Part shown: positions 25,221 to 33,886 of the stretch, in pieces | Layout: every line of letters begins with the position of its first letter | Position numbering within the stretch: position 1 is the first letter of the stretch | DNA from: Planctomycetota bacterium | Lineage (GTDB): Bacteria; Planctomycetota; B15-G4; SIAN01 | Direction: 5' to 3' | DNA: 64,000 nucleotides | Assembly: GCA_028289345.1 (NCBI GenBank) | Contig: JANQQL010000017.1 | Span: 1 to 64,000 of the forward strand | Program-made: the position numbers and the translations under genes | The notes under the pieces: generated by a model | Database searches by the model: none | The model's input: the letters and a program-made list of their open reading frames with translations, nothing else | What the model was told of the DNA's origin: nothing

Positions 25221-27827
25221 ATGAAACAGGTGTCCGGTGTTCTTCTCTCGATCGCGGTTTGGGCTTCTCCCGCATTTTCTGCCGAGGAACCGGAGAGCGG
25301 GTCTTCTCGTGGGGTGATCCGGCAAACCGCCAAGGTCTCTCCCGGCTACACCCTGATCAGTCCCTTCGCCAGCACGACGACTTTCTTGATCAACGCGGAG
25401 GGGGAAGTGCTGCACACTTGGGAGAGCAAGTACGAGCCCGGCTTGTTTCCCTATCTTCTTCCCAACGGGAACCTCCTGCGCGGCATTCAACTCGACTTGC
25501 CGGTGCGCCACCGAGCCGGAGGCAGTGCCGGTGGATTGCAGGAATTCACCTGGGACGGAGAGCTGGTGTGGGAGTTCCACTTCGCCAGTGACGAGTTCTT
25601 CTACCACCACGACACCGCCCCGATGACCAATGGCAACATCCTGATGATTGCTTGGGGGCATCGGACTAAGGAAGAGGCATTGAGCGTTGGACGTCTCCCG
25701 ACCTGGTCCGGAGACGACGGTCTCTATCCCGCGATGATCGTCGAAATCGAGCCCCTGCGTCCCTATGGCGCTCGCGTGGTTTGGGAATGGCATGTCTGGG
25801 ATCACCTGATCCAGGACGTGGACCCTTCTCTTCCGAACTTCGGCGTCGTGAGAAACCATCCCGAACGCGTCAACATCAACGGAGATGTCCCCAGGGAACA
25901 GCCGGACGACGACTCAGCCATCTCTGATGACGAACTCAATGACTTGGCGGCTCTCGGATATCTCGGAGGCGCCGGGGGCGATGAAGGCCTCGACGACGAG
26001 GACAAGAGAAATCGAGAGCGCGGTGACTGGCTTCATTTGAATGGCATTGACTACAACCCAGAGCTGGACCAGATCGTCGTCAGTTCCTGGCACATGAATG
26101 AAATCTGGGTGATCGACCATTCCACCACCACGGAGGAGGCTCGCGGCAGCACCGGAGGGCGGTCCGGGAAAGGCGGAGACCTGCTGTATCGCTGGGGCAA
26201 TCCTCAGGTGTGGCAGCTTGGCACCGAAGACGATCGCGTCTTGTTTCATCAACACGACGCCCGCTGGATTCCCCCCGGGTATCCGGGCGCGGGCAACCTG
26301 ACCATCTTCAACAACGGCCGGAAGCGTCCCGAGGAGGAATACTCCACGGTTCTCGAGATCGTTCCTCCTTTGGGTCCCGATGGCAACTACCTTCGCGAAG
26401 CCTACATGCCCTTCGAGCCGATGGAGCCGGTTTGGAAGTATGACCCGCCCGAAGATGAGCGCTTCTACGCGAGCTTCATCTCCGGTGCTCATCGTCTGCA
26501 GAACGGCAATACCCTGGTTTGCTCCGGTCCTGACGGCAGAGTCCTGGAGGTCACTCCCCAGGGCGACGTTGCTTGGGAGTATCGCCAGCCGTTCGGAGAA
26601 CCTCCTGGCGGCGAGATCGAGGATGCGAACTACGCCATGTTTCGAGCCACGCGGATTCCTCCCGAGCACCCGGCGCTGAGCGGACGCGACCTGACGCCTT
26701 TGGATCCCCAGCCGAAGACCATGGTGCAGCTGTCGCAAGAGCGTCCTGCGCTGGCCGAGGAAGCGTCCGGGTGGCAACCCCTGATCGACGAAGCGCGGGG
26801 AAGAGGGCAACCTTGGGCGAACGGGACCCTTCGACAGCGAGAGGACTTTCTCTTCGAAGATGATCCCGATGACGATTCCGAACGAGTCTTCATGAGTGGC
26901 GGAGCTCATGAAGGTTTCATCCGCACCGAGAAGATGTTCGAGAACTTCATCGCCGAGTTCGAGTGGCGCGATCTCGACGAGCCCACTGACGCTGGGTTCT
27001 TGATTTGGTGCGACTCCCTTCCCCACGTGGGGAGCCCGATGCCTCGCGGGATCGAGGTTCAACTGTCCGCGGTCACCGGAAACGATTCTCCCGCGGTGCT
27101 GATCTCCCATGGCGGAGCCGAGTTGACGATCGATGGGATGTCGGAGGCCGAAGACCCGGTTGCCAAGCAAGAGACCAAGGACGGGGAGGAGACCGACGAA
27201 GCGGCCCGCCCGGGAGAGTGGAAACTCATTCGCATCACTGCCATCGATGGCGCGTTGAGGATCGAGCAGAACGGCAAGACGGTGGCGACGGCGACTCGTG
27301 GGAGTCCTTCGCGGGGTTACCTCGGGCTGGCGGTGAGCCAAGGAGAGGTCCACTTCCGGGAATCCCAGATCTGGGAGCTCTCGTCCGGTACCCACCGAGC
27401 CGAAGGGGATCGAGTGGCCTTGGAGGGGATCGGTGAGTTCGTCACCCCCTCCGAGTTGCTCGAAGAGGAAACCGTACGAACCGGGGAATGGACGGTCGAG
27501 GGTCGAACCCTCGTCAGCGGAGAAGAGTCGGCGACCCTGTCGTTGGAGCTGCCCGAAGAATCGCGGGGTTTTCAGTTCGACTTTTCGAACTCCGCGTCCG
27601 CGGCGATTCTTCCGGTGCAGTGGGGAAAGCTCTCCTGGGATGAGTTGCCATTGCCCACTGAGGAATGGGCGAGAGTTGTCGTGTCCTGGAACGAAGCAGA
27701 GATCGTCTTGGAATGCGGAGGAGTGATCCAGAAGCGCGCGCTGGAGGGGGCAGACTTCGACTCTGTGACTCTCCTTGGCGGAGGCAACCGCCGGTTTTGC
27801 AACTTCTTCGTTCGTAGGAAGGACTGA
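25221..27827 (+). CDS. Exported arylsulfotransferase-like protein with C-terminal DUF1080-like domain
   Basis: An 868-residue protein. ATG 25221 follows a GAAGGA site and opens a signal peptide (MKQVSGVLLSIAVWASPAFSA). Residues ~30-500 match arylsulfotransferase (ASST) propellers: GYTLISPFASTTTFLIN, FYHHDTAPMTNGNILMIAWG, WDHLIQDVDPSLPNFG, EIWVIDHSTTTEE, GGDLLYRWGNPQ and FHQHDARWI. An acidic insert at residues ~229-265, absent from the paralogue at 46334, contains DDELNDLAALGYLGG. From residue ~517 a lectin-like DUF1080 module follows (GWQPLIDEARG, FIAEFEWRDLDEPTDAGFLI, GEWKLIRITAIDG), then another ~140 beta-rich residues. ASSTs move sulfuryl groups between phenols. The sugar-binding tail suggests a glycan-linked substrate. 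Confidence 0.85.
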   Translation: MKQVSGVLLSIAVWASPAFSAEEPESGSSRGVIRQTAKVSPGYTLISPFASTTTFLINAEGEVLHTWESKYEPGLFPYLLPNGNLLRGIQLDLPVRHRAGGSAGGLQEFTWDGELVWEFHFASDEFFYHHDTAPMTNGNILMIAWGHRTKEEALSVGRLPTWSGDDGLYPAMIVEIEPLRPYGARVVWEWHVWDHLIQDVDPSLPNFGVVRNHPERVNINGDVPREQPDDDSAISDDELNDLAALGYLGGAGGDEGLDDEDKRNRERGDWLHLNGIDYNPELDQIVVSSWHMNEIWVIDHSTTTEEARGSTGGRSGKGGDLLYRWGNPQVWQLGTEDDRVLFHQHDARWIPPGYPGAGNLTIFNNGRKRPEEEYSTVLEIVPPLGPDGNYLREAYMPFEPMEPVWKYDPPEDERFYASFISGAHRLQNGNTLVCSGPDGRVLEVTPQGDVAWEYRQPFGEPPGGEIEDANYAMFRATRIPPEHPALSGRDLTPLDPQPKTMVQLSQERPALAEEASGWQPLIDEARGRGQPWANGTLRQREDFLFEDDPDDDSERVFMSGGAHEGFIRTEKMFENFIAEFEWRDLDEPTDAGFLIWCDSLPHVGSPMPRGIEVQLSAVTGNDSPAVLISHGGAELTIDGMSEAEDPVAKQETKDGEETDEAARPGEWKLIRITAIDGALRIEQNGKTVATATRGSPSRGYLGLAVSQGEVHFRESQIWELSSGTHRAEGDRVALEGIGEFVTPSELLEEETVRTGEWTVEGRTLVSGEESATLSLELPEESRGFQFDFSNSASAAILPVQWGKLSWDELPLPTEEWARVVVSWNEAEIVLECGGVIQKRALEGADFDSVTLLGGGNRRFCNFFVRRKD

Positions 27828-28048
27828 ATGCGGTCCGACGTCTCGAACACTTCCGAGAATGTGTTACGAAGGTCTCTCCGATGTGATGTTTCGGTCAATT
27901 CGTTGGGCCAACAGCTTTCGTTCCCGACAATTCCCTGGGGTCGGACGTACCGAATCAGTAGTTGAAAAAAATCTTTCGATTTCCGATGGTCTGGGAAGAG
28001 CAGCCGCCCCACTCGGTGAAGCAGTCTGGTGTCCCGAAGGAGATTCTC

Positions 28049-29278
28049 ATGAAGACCCGCCGTTCCGTTCCGCTTTTCGCAATCTCCGTAGGGATGATCC
28101 TTGCGCCCTTCGCTTCTGCAGTCTGTTCCACAGGGAAGGGCATGGACTGGCCGCGATTCGGCGGACCACACGGAACGGGGGTGACCGACGACGCGGGTTG
28201 GAAGCCCGACGCGCCGGGACCCGAAATGTGGCGACGGTCGGTCGGCCTTGGTTACTCGGCGCCTTCGATCAGCGAGGGACGTCTCTACACCGTGGGATTC
28301 GACGAAGACGAATCGATCGACATCATCTATTGCTTGGATGCGATCACCGGCGAAGAGTTGTGGACTCACAGCGACAGCGCCAACCTGGATGACCTCTATC
28401 ACGGAGGCGGTTCTCTGTCGACGCCGTCCGTGGAGGGCGACCTGGTGTACATCAGCAACCGCGATGGCGAATTCCTGTGTCTCGATGCCGAGGACGGGTT
28501 GGAAGTCCATGCCGCCAATCTTGCGGATGACTTCGAGCTGACCCGGCCCAAGTGGGGTTTCTCGGCATCCCCCCTGGTCCTGGAGGACCGAGTGGTCTTG
28601 AACATGGGCAAGGTCATCGTGCTCGACAAAGAATCCTTCGAGCCTTTGTGGGTGAGCCGTGACTTCGGTCATGCCTACTCGACCCCGGTGGTCTTCGAGC
28701 ATGGGGGCAAGCCCTGTCTGGCCACCGTGGCCGGCACGGGCCTTGCCGTCCTGGACCTGGAGAGTGGGGAAGAGCTGTACCACCACCCGTTCAAGGACAA
28801 GTACGACGTCTTGGCATCCACTCCGGTCATCGTGGATGACCAAGTGTTCATTTCTGCAGGCCACGGCCAGGGTTGTCTTTTGGTCGGCTTCGAAGAGGGG
28901 AAGACCAAGGTCGCCTGGGAAAACAAAGACATGAACACCCACATGAACGGTTGCGTGTTGTGGGAAGGTCACCTCTACGGCTTCGATCGCAAGATCCTGA
29001 AGTGCCTGGACCTGGACGGCAAGGAAATGTGGCGCCAACGCGGACTGGGAGAAGGAACCGTCGTCGTGGCCAACGGCCATCTCTTGGTGCTGAGTGAGCC
29101 CGGCGAACTCCTCATCGCCCCCGCCTCGCCCGAGAAGTTCGAGCCAGCGTCCCAGCAGACCACGGTGAACGGGGGCAAGTGCTGGACCACCCCCGTCATT
29201 TCCCACGGACTGATCTACACCCGGAACAGCATCGGTGACCTGGCGTGCCACGACTACCGAGGGCTCGGGACGGAGTGA
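28049..29278 (+). CDS. Secreted PQQ-type beta-propeller protein
   Basis: A 409-residue protein with ATG 28049 behind AAGGAG (28037-28042) and a signal peptide ending at FASAVC. The mature start MDWPRFGGPHGTGVTDDAGW matches the opening of the propeller at 21695-23665, followed by blades such as DAITGEELWTHSDSA, DLESGEELYHHPF and DLDGKEMWRQRGLGEG. It lacks the LolA-like tail of its paralogue. It lies 221 bases after the arylsulfotransferase and in the same direction, possibly in the same regulon. It may be a structural propeller rather than a true PQQ enzyme; no catalytic Asp/Glu pair was identified. Confidence 0.83.
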   Translation: MKTRRSVPLFAISVGMILAPFASAVCSTGKGMDWPRFGGPHGTGVTDDAGWKPDAPGPEMWRRSVGLGYSAPSISEGRLYTVGFDEDESIDIIYCLDAITGEELWTHSDSANLDDLYHGGGSLSTPSVEGDLVYISNRDGEFLCLDAEDGLEVHAANLADDFELTRPKWGFSASPLVLEDRVVLNMGKVIVLDKESFEPLWVSRDFGHAYSTPVVFEHGGKPCLATVAGTGLAVLDLESGEELYHHPFKDKYDVLASTPVIVDDQVFISAGHGQGCLLVGFEEGKTKVAWENKDMNTHMNGCVLWEGHLYGFDRKILKCLDLDGKEMWRQRGLGEGTVVVANGHLLVLSEPGELLIAPASPEKFEPASQQTTVNGGKCWTTPVISHGLIYTRNSIGDLACHDYRGLGTE

Positions 29279-29355
29279 GGAGCCCTCCTCGCTTGGGGTG
29301 ACCTCGCAGGAGGCGAGGACCGTCAGCAACGGTCCAAGGCCTCCGCGCGCTGCGC

Positions 29356-29649
29356 CTATTTCATCTTTGAAAGAATGCCCTGGAACTCGTTTCGATCGAA
29401 GGCTCGCATCATTTGGGTGCGGACGTTGCCTTGCTTCGAAACCGAGAGGAACAAGGCGGAAGCCGTTTCCTCGTCAGGCGCTTCGACGACGATGAGTCCG
29501 TCGTGGGCACCCCAAGTCCAGTACAGATCCTTCACCTCGACTCCTGCCGCCTTCGCCTGATCGAGGAACGCGGTGGCCCGTTCTGGCGAGTTCTGAATTG
29601 CCTGGATGCCTTGGTCGGTGTAGTCGATGAGAGCGATGAAGGTGGCCAT
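29356..29649 (-). CDS. GYD domain protein
   Basis: A 97-residue soluble protein matching the GYD family, a ferredoxin-like alpha/beta fold: FIALIDYTDQGIQAI, then a helix ERATAFLDQAKAAGVEVKDLY, and the signature WTWGAHDGLIVVEAPDEET. The family's function is unknown; it resembles dimeric alpha/beta-barrel enzymes. It sits alone between two plus-strand genes. Confidence 0.88.
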   Translation of the reverse strand: MATFIALIDYTDQGIQAIQNSPERATAFLDQAKAAGVEVKDLYWTWGAHDGLIVVEAPDEETASALFLSVSKQGNVRTQMMRAFDRNEFQGILSKMK

Positions 29650-29732
29650 GGGATTCCTCGTGTCCGTGAAAGCGGGGCCGCGGAAACGGTTCGAGAGACC
29701 CGATCTCGAACCTGGTGGCGTATTGTCTCCCC

Positions 29733-31133
29733 ATGGTCTCCAAATCGCGAATCCTTGTCGGAGGTTTGCTGGCGGCGCTTGGCGGAGTCGCCGCCTATCG
29801 ATTCGCCTGGGACGGGACAGATTCGGGAAAGGCTTCCCGCGGCCCTCGGCCTCACATCGTGGTGGTGTTGATCGACACCTTGCGCGCCGACCATACGAGT
29901 CTCGAAGACTACCATCGGGACACGACCCCCGGGCTGGTGAAGATCGCCGCAGAGGGCATGGTGTTCCGGCGACATTTCGCCAACGCTCCCTGGACCCGCC
30001 CCTCGGTCGCCACGATCTTGACGGGTGTGCTGCCGCCGGCCCATCGCTGTCAATGGGGAGATCTCAACCGCTCAGCCAATGGCGAGATCGACCTGTTGCC
30101 GGAAGGCTTCGACACGCTTCCCGAAGTGTTGCAGGGAGTCGGCTACACGACGCACGCATTCGTGACCAACCCAAGCATCACTCCCGCATTCGGGTATGCC
30201 CAGGGATTCGATGAGTTCGAGTCTCTGGGGGCGACGCTGAAAGACGACCAATTGGCGGCGGATCGAACGAAAGCCGTGCTGGATGCGGCGACCGGGCCGA
30301 CGTTCACTTGGTGTCACTTGATGGCACCACACAATTATCGATTGCCCAAGGACTCTCCGCGCTTTCCTCACCAGCCCCGCACACCGATCACCGAGCGGCA
30401 CCTCCAGGGTTCGATCATGTGGGACCGCTATGGGATGCGGACGCGCGAACAGGCGATGGAAGTGTACGACCGGACCATCCTCTTCGCGGATGCCGTGGTC
30501 ACCGACCTGGTGAATCACATCCGCTCGAATCACCCGAACACCCTGGTGGTGATCACTTCCGATCACGGCGAGGAGTTCGCCGAACACGGCGGGTACCTCC
30601 ACGCGCGCACCCTCTACAACGAACTGATCCGCGTCCCGCTGGTGCTCTGGGGACCCGAGATTGCCGTGGGAGAAACCAATCAGTTGAGTAGCCTGGTCGA
30701 CATCCGGCCGACGATCCTGGACTACTTGGGAATCGCGGACTCCGGGGGCCAGGGGGCTTCCCTGTTGGTGGAGCGGGACGCCTCCACCCAGGTCGTGTAC
30801 GCCGAGAAACGCAATGGCCAGGAAGCCGTTCGCGCGCTGGTCACTCCCGAAGGCAAGGTCGTGGAAACCAAACCGCCGGGCACCCCCGGACAAAAGCCTC
30901 CGATGGCCGGCAACGGAAGATGGGAGTTCTTCGCGGACCTGACCAGTCTCGACGACCAGAACACGGTGGGCCAAGTGTCTCGTGAGTTCTTGCAGAGTGC
31001 CAAACAACGCATGGAGAAGATCTGGCAACAAAGTCAGATCATCTTTGAGCAGCATGCCCAGGCGACACCGAGTCGCGGCACCCTCACCGAAGAAGATCTC
31101 GAGATGCTCAGGGAGCTTGGCTACGTCGAGTGA
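29733..31133 (+). CDS. Sulfatase-fold hydrolase, membrane-anchored, non-formylglycine type
   Basis: A 466-residue protein from ATG 29733 with an N-terminal hydrophobic segment (ILVGGLLAALGGVAAYRFAW), a signal anchor. The alkaline-phosphatase-superfamily core is clear: HIVVVLIDTLRADHTSL, a substrate loop APWTRPSVATILTG, MAPHNYRLP, VVITSDHGEEFAEHGGYLH and ELIRVPLVLWGP. The formylglycine Cys/Ser is absent (Thr-Arg-Pro-Ser instead), as in the protein at 12876. It ends EEDLEMLRELGYVE, a tail seen in many sulfatases. The substrate may be a sulfate or phosphate ester; family placement alone cannot decide. Confidence 0.85.
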   Translation: MVSKSRILVGGLLAALGGVAAYRFAWDGTDSGKASRGPRPHIVVVLIDTLRADHTSLEDYHRDTTPGLVKIAAEGMVFRRHFANAPWTRPSVATILTGVLPPAHRCQWGDLNRSANGEIDLLPEGFDTLPEVLQGVGYTTHAFVTNPSITPAFGYAQGFDEFESLGATLKDDQLAADRTKAVLDAATGPTFTWCHLMAPHNYRLPKDSPRFPHQPRTPITERHLQGSIMWDRYGMRTREQAMEVYDRTILFADAVVTDLVNHIRSNHPNTLVVITSDHGEEFAEHGGYLHARTLYNELIRVPLVLWGPEIAVGETNQLSSLVDIRPTILDYLGIADSGGQGASLLVERDASTQVVYAEKRNGQEAVRALVTPEGKVVETKPPGTPGQKPPMAGNGRWEFFADLTSLDDQNTVGQVSREFLQSAKQRMEKIWQQSQIIFEQHAQATPSRGTLTEEDLEMLRELGYVE

Positions 31134-31180
31134 CCGTTTGGCTGCCCAAAGGCTTCGCCGGTGTTTCCCTGCCGTTCGAG

Positions 31181-31385
31181 CTAGCCCGCATGATTCATGA
31201 AGGCCTGCTGCGAATGGTCCAAGTCGTTTCTGGCTTCGTCGTTGCGACGGTTTCCATCCTCAACGTATCGTCAGACACACCGCTCACCCGATTTGAGCGA
31301 GCTGCTCGGTGAAAACCGTCGGAAGTCCTCGCCAGAAAGAACGTTGACTCATTCTCGCGACGCTTTCGTGACGAGTCCGGGCTAG
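31181..31385. repeat. Family B interspersed palindromic element, full copy
   Basis: A 205-base element bounded by CTAG. The left end (CTAGCCCGCATGATTCATGA) and the right end read on the other strand (CTAGCCCGGACTCGTCACGA) form long imperfect inverted repeats of roughly 54 bases, both reaching a TTTCTGGC block. The interior holds GAGCTGCTCGGTGAAAACCG, shared with copy 1. It fills the gap between two convergent genes, and the last CTAG contains the TAG stop of the minus-strand gene. Confidence 0.72.
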
Positions 31386-32353
31386 AGCTCGCGGATCCAC
31401 CGTTCGTGGAAGTCACGAAAGGGAAGCAGAACTTCCATGGCCTGGGGTTCTTCCAAGGTGAGGCGACCTGCCGCATCGTCGACCACCGGGAAGCGATTCA
31501 GGGAGTACCCGCTGCGCGGGGTCCAGCGAAGCTGCACGACGATCGGGACCTGGGTGGGCGATTGCTCCGCATCCAAAGTCACGTCCACGTCCCAGCCGCC
31601 TTCGGCGTAGCGTTGGGTCCGAACGACCACTTCCCCTTCGAGAAGTGGTGGGTGCGACCCCTCGGCGGAACTCACCGGCGGCATGACGAACGCGACTTCG
31701 ACGAACTCTGAGGAAAACTCCTGCTCCGTTTCGCTGTCTTCCGTCCCGGGCAACTCGATGGACTCGCGTTGCATCTCGAGACTCAGCATCGGCGAGTCGT
31801 TCCCGGTTTCCAGCGCCACCTCCCGGTAACCATCGGTTGCCGACAGGGTGGAGACCCGCGTCGCATCGAGGAGTGTTGCGACCGCCGGGAGGATTCGATC
31901 CGGCTCGCGGACCGTGCCGGAAGGATCCAAGAAGGCTTGGAGGAGGGAGGTGTATGCATCCGGGTGTCGATAACCCGCGTCCTCCATGGCTCGTTCGTAG
32001 CCTTCGAGAGTCGATCGGTTCCGTTGCGCGTCCTGGTCTTCCCGGCGAGCCAGACGTTGTTCGAGCAGTCGGTTCTTGGTGCGCAGCTCGCGAAGCTCTT
32101 GCTGCAGCGTTTCGAGATCCCCGGCGCGGAATGCTTCGATGGGCTCGGTCGAAGGCGCCAACGGTGCGGGGTCGTCGGTGACGGGCAGCGACGCGCGACG
32201 TTCTCGAGACGGAGGAGGCGCCGAAACGCCAGCCGAGGAAGGGGGGGCGGTCACTTCCGGGTTGCGCAAGAATACGGAGACACCAATCGCGGCGGCCACC
32301 CCGCCGGCAAAGCCCGCGATTGCTCCGAGGAAGATTCTGGCATCCACTTTCAT
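31382..32353 (-). CDS. Membrane-anchored coiled-coil protein, function unknown
   Basis: A 323-residue protein with an N-terminal anchor (IFLGAIAGFAGGVAAAIGVSVFL), then a Pro/Ser-rich spacer and a coiled coil at ~78-112 (LETLQQELRELRTKNRLLEQ). A helical middle and a beta-rich C-terminus follow (EVVVRTQRYAEGGWDVDVTL). No family was recognised. Its TAG stop is formed by the terminal CTAG of the family B element, so the element insertion may have trimmed or defined the C-terminus, though the ending FRDFHERWIREL looks natural. Confidence 0.68.
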   Translation of the reverse strand: MKVDARIFLGAIAGFAGGVAAAIGVSVFLRNPEVTAPPSSAGVSAPPPSRERRASLPVTDDPAPLAPSTEPIEAFRAGDLETLQQELRELRTKNRLLEQRLARREDQDAQRNRSTLEGYERAMEDAGYRHPDAYTSLLQAFLDPSGTVREPDRILPAVATLLDATRVSTLSATDGYREVALETGNDSPMLSLEMQRESIELPGTEDSETEQEFSSEFVEVAFVMPPVSSAEGSHPPLLEGEVVVRTQRYAEGGWDVDVTLDAEQSPTQVPIVVQLRWTPRSGYSLNRFPVVDDAAGRLTLEEPQAMEVLLPFRDFHERWIREL

Positions 32354-32391
32354 CGGCCGTGATTCAACGGGTTTGGTCGATCAGAAACAAG

Positions 32392-32424
32392 CGAGGGGAG
32401 AAGCCCTGGGAGCTTCTCCCCTCG
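32392..32424 (-). terminator. Terminator-like hairpin after the di-haem cytochrome gene
   Basis: CGAGGGGAGAAGC (32392-32404) and GCTTCTCCCCTCG (32412-32424) form a perfect 13-base-pair stem with a 7-base loop. It starts 32 bases past the minus-strand stop, and on that strand it is followed by CTTGTTTCTG, moderately T-rich. This is the best terminator candidate in the window. Confidence 0.75.
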
Positions 32425-32455
32425 ACAAGGCGCATTGGCGAAGCTTCGATCTGGC

Positions 32456-33886
32456 TCACAGGTCCTGATTGGGATTCCGTGGCGTGCGTAGGTGCCGCAA
32501 GAACTCGATGATCTGTCCTTGCGCGGACGGCGAAAGATCGGCAAAGGCATCGCGGGCGTCTTGAGCTTCGCCCCCGTGTAGCAAAATCGCTTCGGTCAGA
32601 GTGGGCGCGCGGCCGTCATGCAGATAGGGCGCGGTGTCGGCGACTCCCCACAATCGGGCGGTGGTGAAGAACGGGTCCTTGTCCGAGCCTGTGGATTCGG
32701 CGAGACCGGGGCCCATGTCGTGCAGCTTCAAGTCCGCGTAGAGGTCGACCTTGACCCCGGCGCGAGAACGCCGGAAACCCGTGGGGAACGCGCTGAGATC
32801 GATGGAATGATAGACGTTGCCATCCGGGTCTTCCAAGTCGAGGAAGCGGCTCTCGGTGAACATGCTGGGAATGTGGCAATCCGCGCAGCCGATGGCTTGA
32901 AAACGTGCGCGGCCCTGGCGGGCGGCGGCGTTGAGGCGCATGTTGCGGGGGCGCTCCAAGGACACTTGGAAGGTGTGCATGGCCGACAGCTCGCCCACGA
33001 GAATTTCATTGCTGACCCCGTCTCCGTCCGCGTCCACGTCCGCTCCGAACTTTTCGATGGGTTGCATGCCCTGGTGGAATTGAAGAGCCCGCAAGTCGAA
33101 CTCGCGAATGGTGTCGCAGCAGCCTTTGCGACCGAACGGTTTGATGATCAGGTCGTCTTCCACACCCTCGACTCCGGACAGGTCGAACTCTCCGTTTTCA
33201 TACACGAGGGAGCCGAAGGGGATGCCCTTGGCTTCGAGAGGAACGACGGTCCCTGGGTTGGCCTGAGCTTCGTCTCGCAAGGCGTGCAGTTCGGCGGTCA
33301 TCTCCTTGCCAAGCAGTTCCACACCTCCACTGCCAAAGGAGAAGGGAGGATTGATGAACCTGCCGGTGATGGCTGCGAAGCCGTTGCCGTCGGTGTCGTC
33401 GATGTCCGGGTCGATGATCTCGGGCATTGCGTTGGCACCAATTCCACCCACTCCGCCGACGCCGAACGTCGCGGGAATGGTGTCGTTGCTGAGGATGCCG
33501 TGGCACTCCAAGCAAGTTTGACTGTCCATGCCGTTGATGCGCAGGAACAAGCCGTTGTTCTGGAGAGTCGGACGTCCGCCGGGCTCGACGGTGTCGGAGG
33601 GGTCCATGGGGCCGTCTCCGAGCCCGTCGAGTTTGTTGAACGGAGTCGAAAAGATGCGCATGCCTTCGCGACGCAGTTCCAGTTGGGACATGGCTTCGAC
33701 CATGTCTTGGGTTAGGCGTTGGCCCAGCGCCGGTTGCTCAACGCCTGCGGGACCGCGATGTCCTTTGTGGCGCTTGTCGAGTTCTGGGCCATCCAAGCGA
33801 GGAGCCGCGATGGCACTGGTGGCGAACATCCAAGGAATGACAAGACACAATGATTGACGGTTGGACAGTCGGAGCGAAAGTCCCAT
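32456..33886 (-). CDS. Periplasmic di-haem cytochrome c, DUF1111 / thiol-oxidoreductase-like
   Basis: A 476-residue protein. I chose the ATG at 33886, preceded by GGAGGA, giving a signal peptide (residues ~1-27, ending ATSAIAA). Two c-type haem sites are visible: CLECH at residues 125-129 and CADCH at 334-338. Late motifs are LHDMGPGLAES, ARLWGVADTAPYLHDGRAPT and EAILLHGGEAQ, as in DUF1111/MauG-like and cytochrome c peroxidase relatives. It would act in the periplasm as a peroxidase or oxidoreductase, but the substrate is unknown. It stands alone, with a strong hairpin after its stop. Confidence 0.87.
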   Translation of the reverse strand: MGLSLRLSNRQSLCLVIPWMFATSAIAAPRLDGPELDKRHKGHRGPAGVEQPALGQRLTQDMVEAMSQLELRREGMRIFSTPFNKLDGLGDGPMDPSDTVEPGGRPTLQNNGLFLRINGMDSQTCLECHGILSNDTIPATFGVGGVGGIGANAMPEIIDPDIDDTDGNGFAAITGRFINPPFSFGSGGVELLGKEMTAELHALRDEAQANPGTVVPLEAKGIPFGSLVYENGEFDLSGVEGVEDDLIIKPFGRKGCCDTIREFDLRALQFHQGMQPIEKFGADVDADGDGVSNEILVGELSAMHTFQVSLERPRNMRLNAAARQGRARFQAIGCADCHIPSMFTESRFLDLEDPDGNVYHSIDLSAFPTGFRRSRAGVKVDLYADLKLHDMGPGLAESTGSDKDPFFTTARLWGVADTAPYLHDGRAPTLTEAILLHGGEAQDARDAFADLSPSAQGQIIEFLRHLRTPRNPNQDL

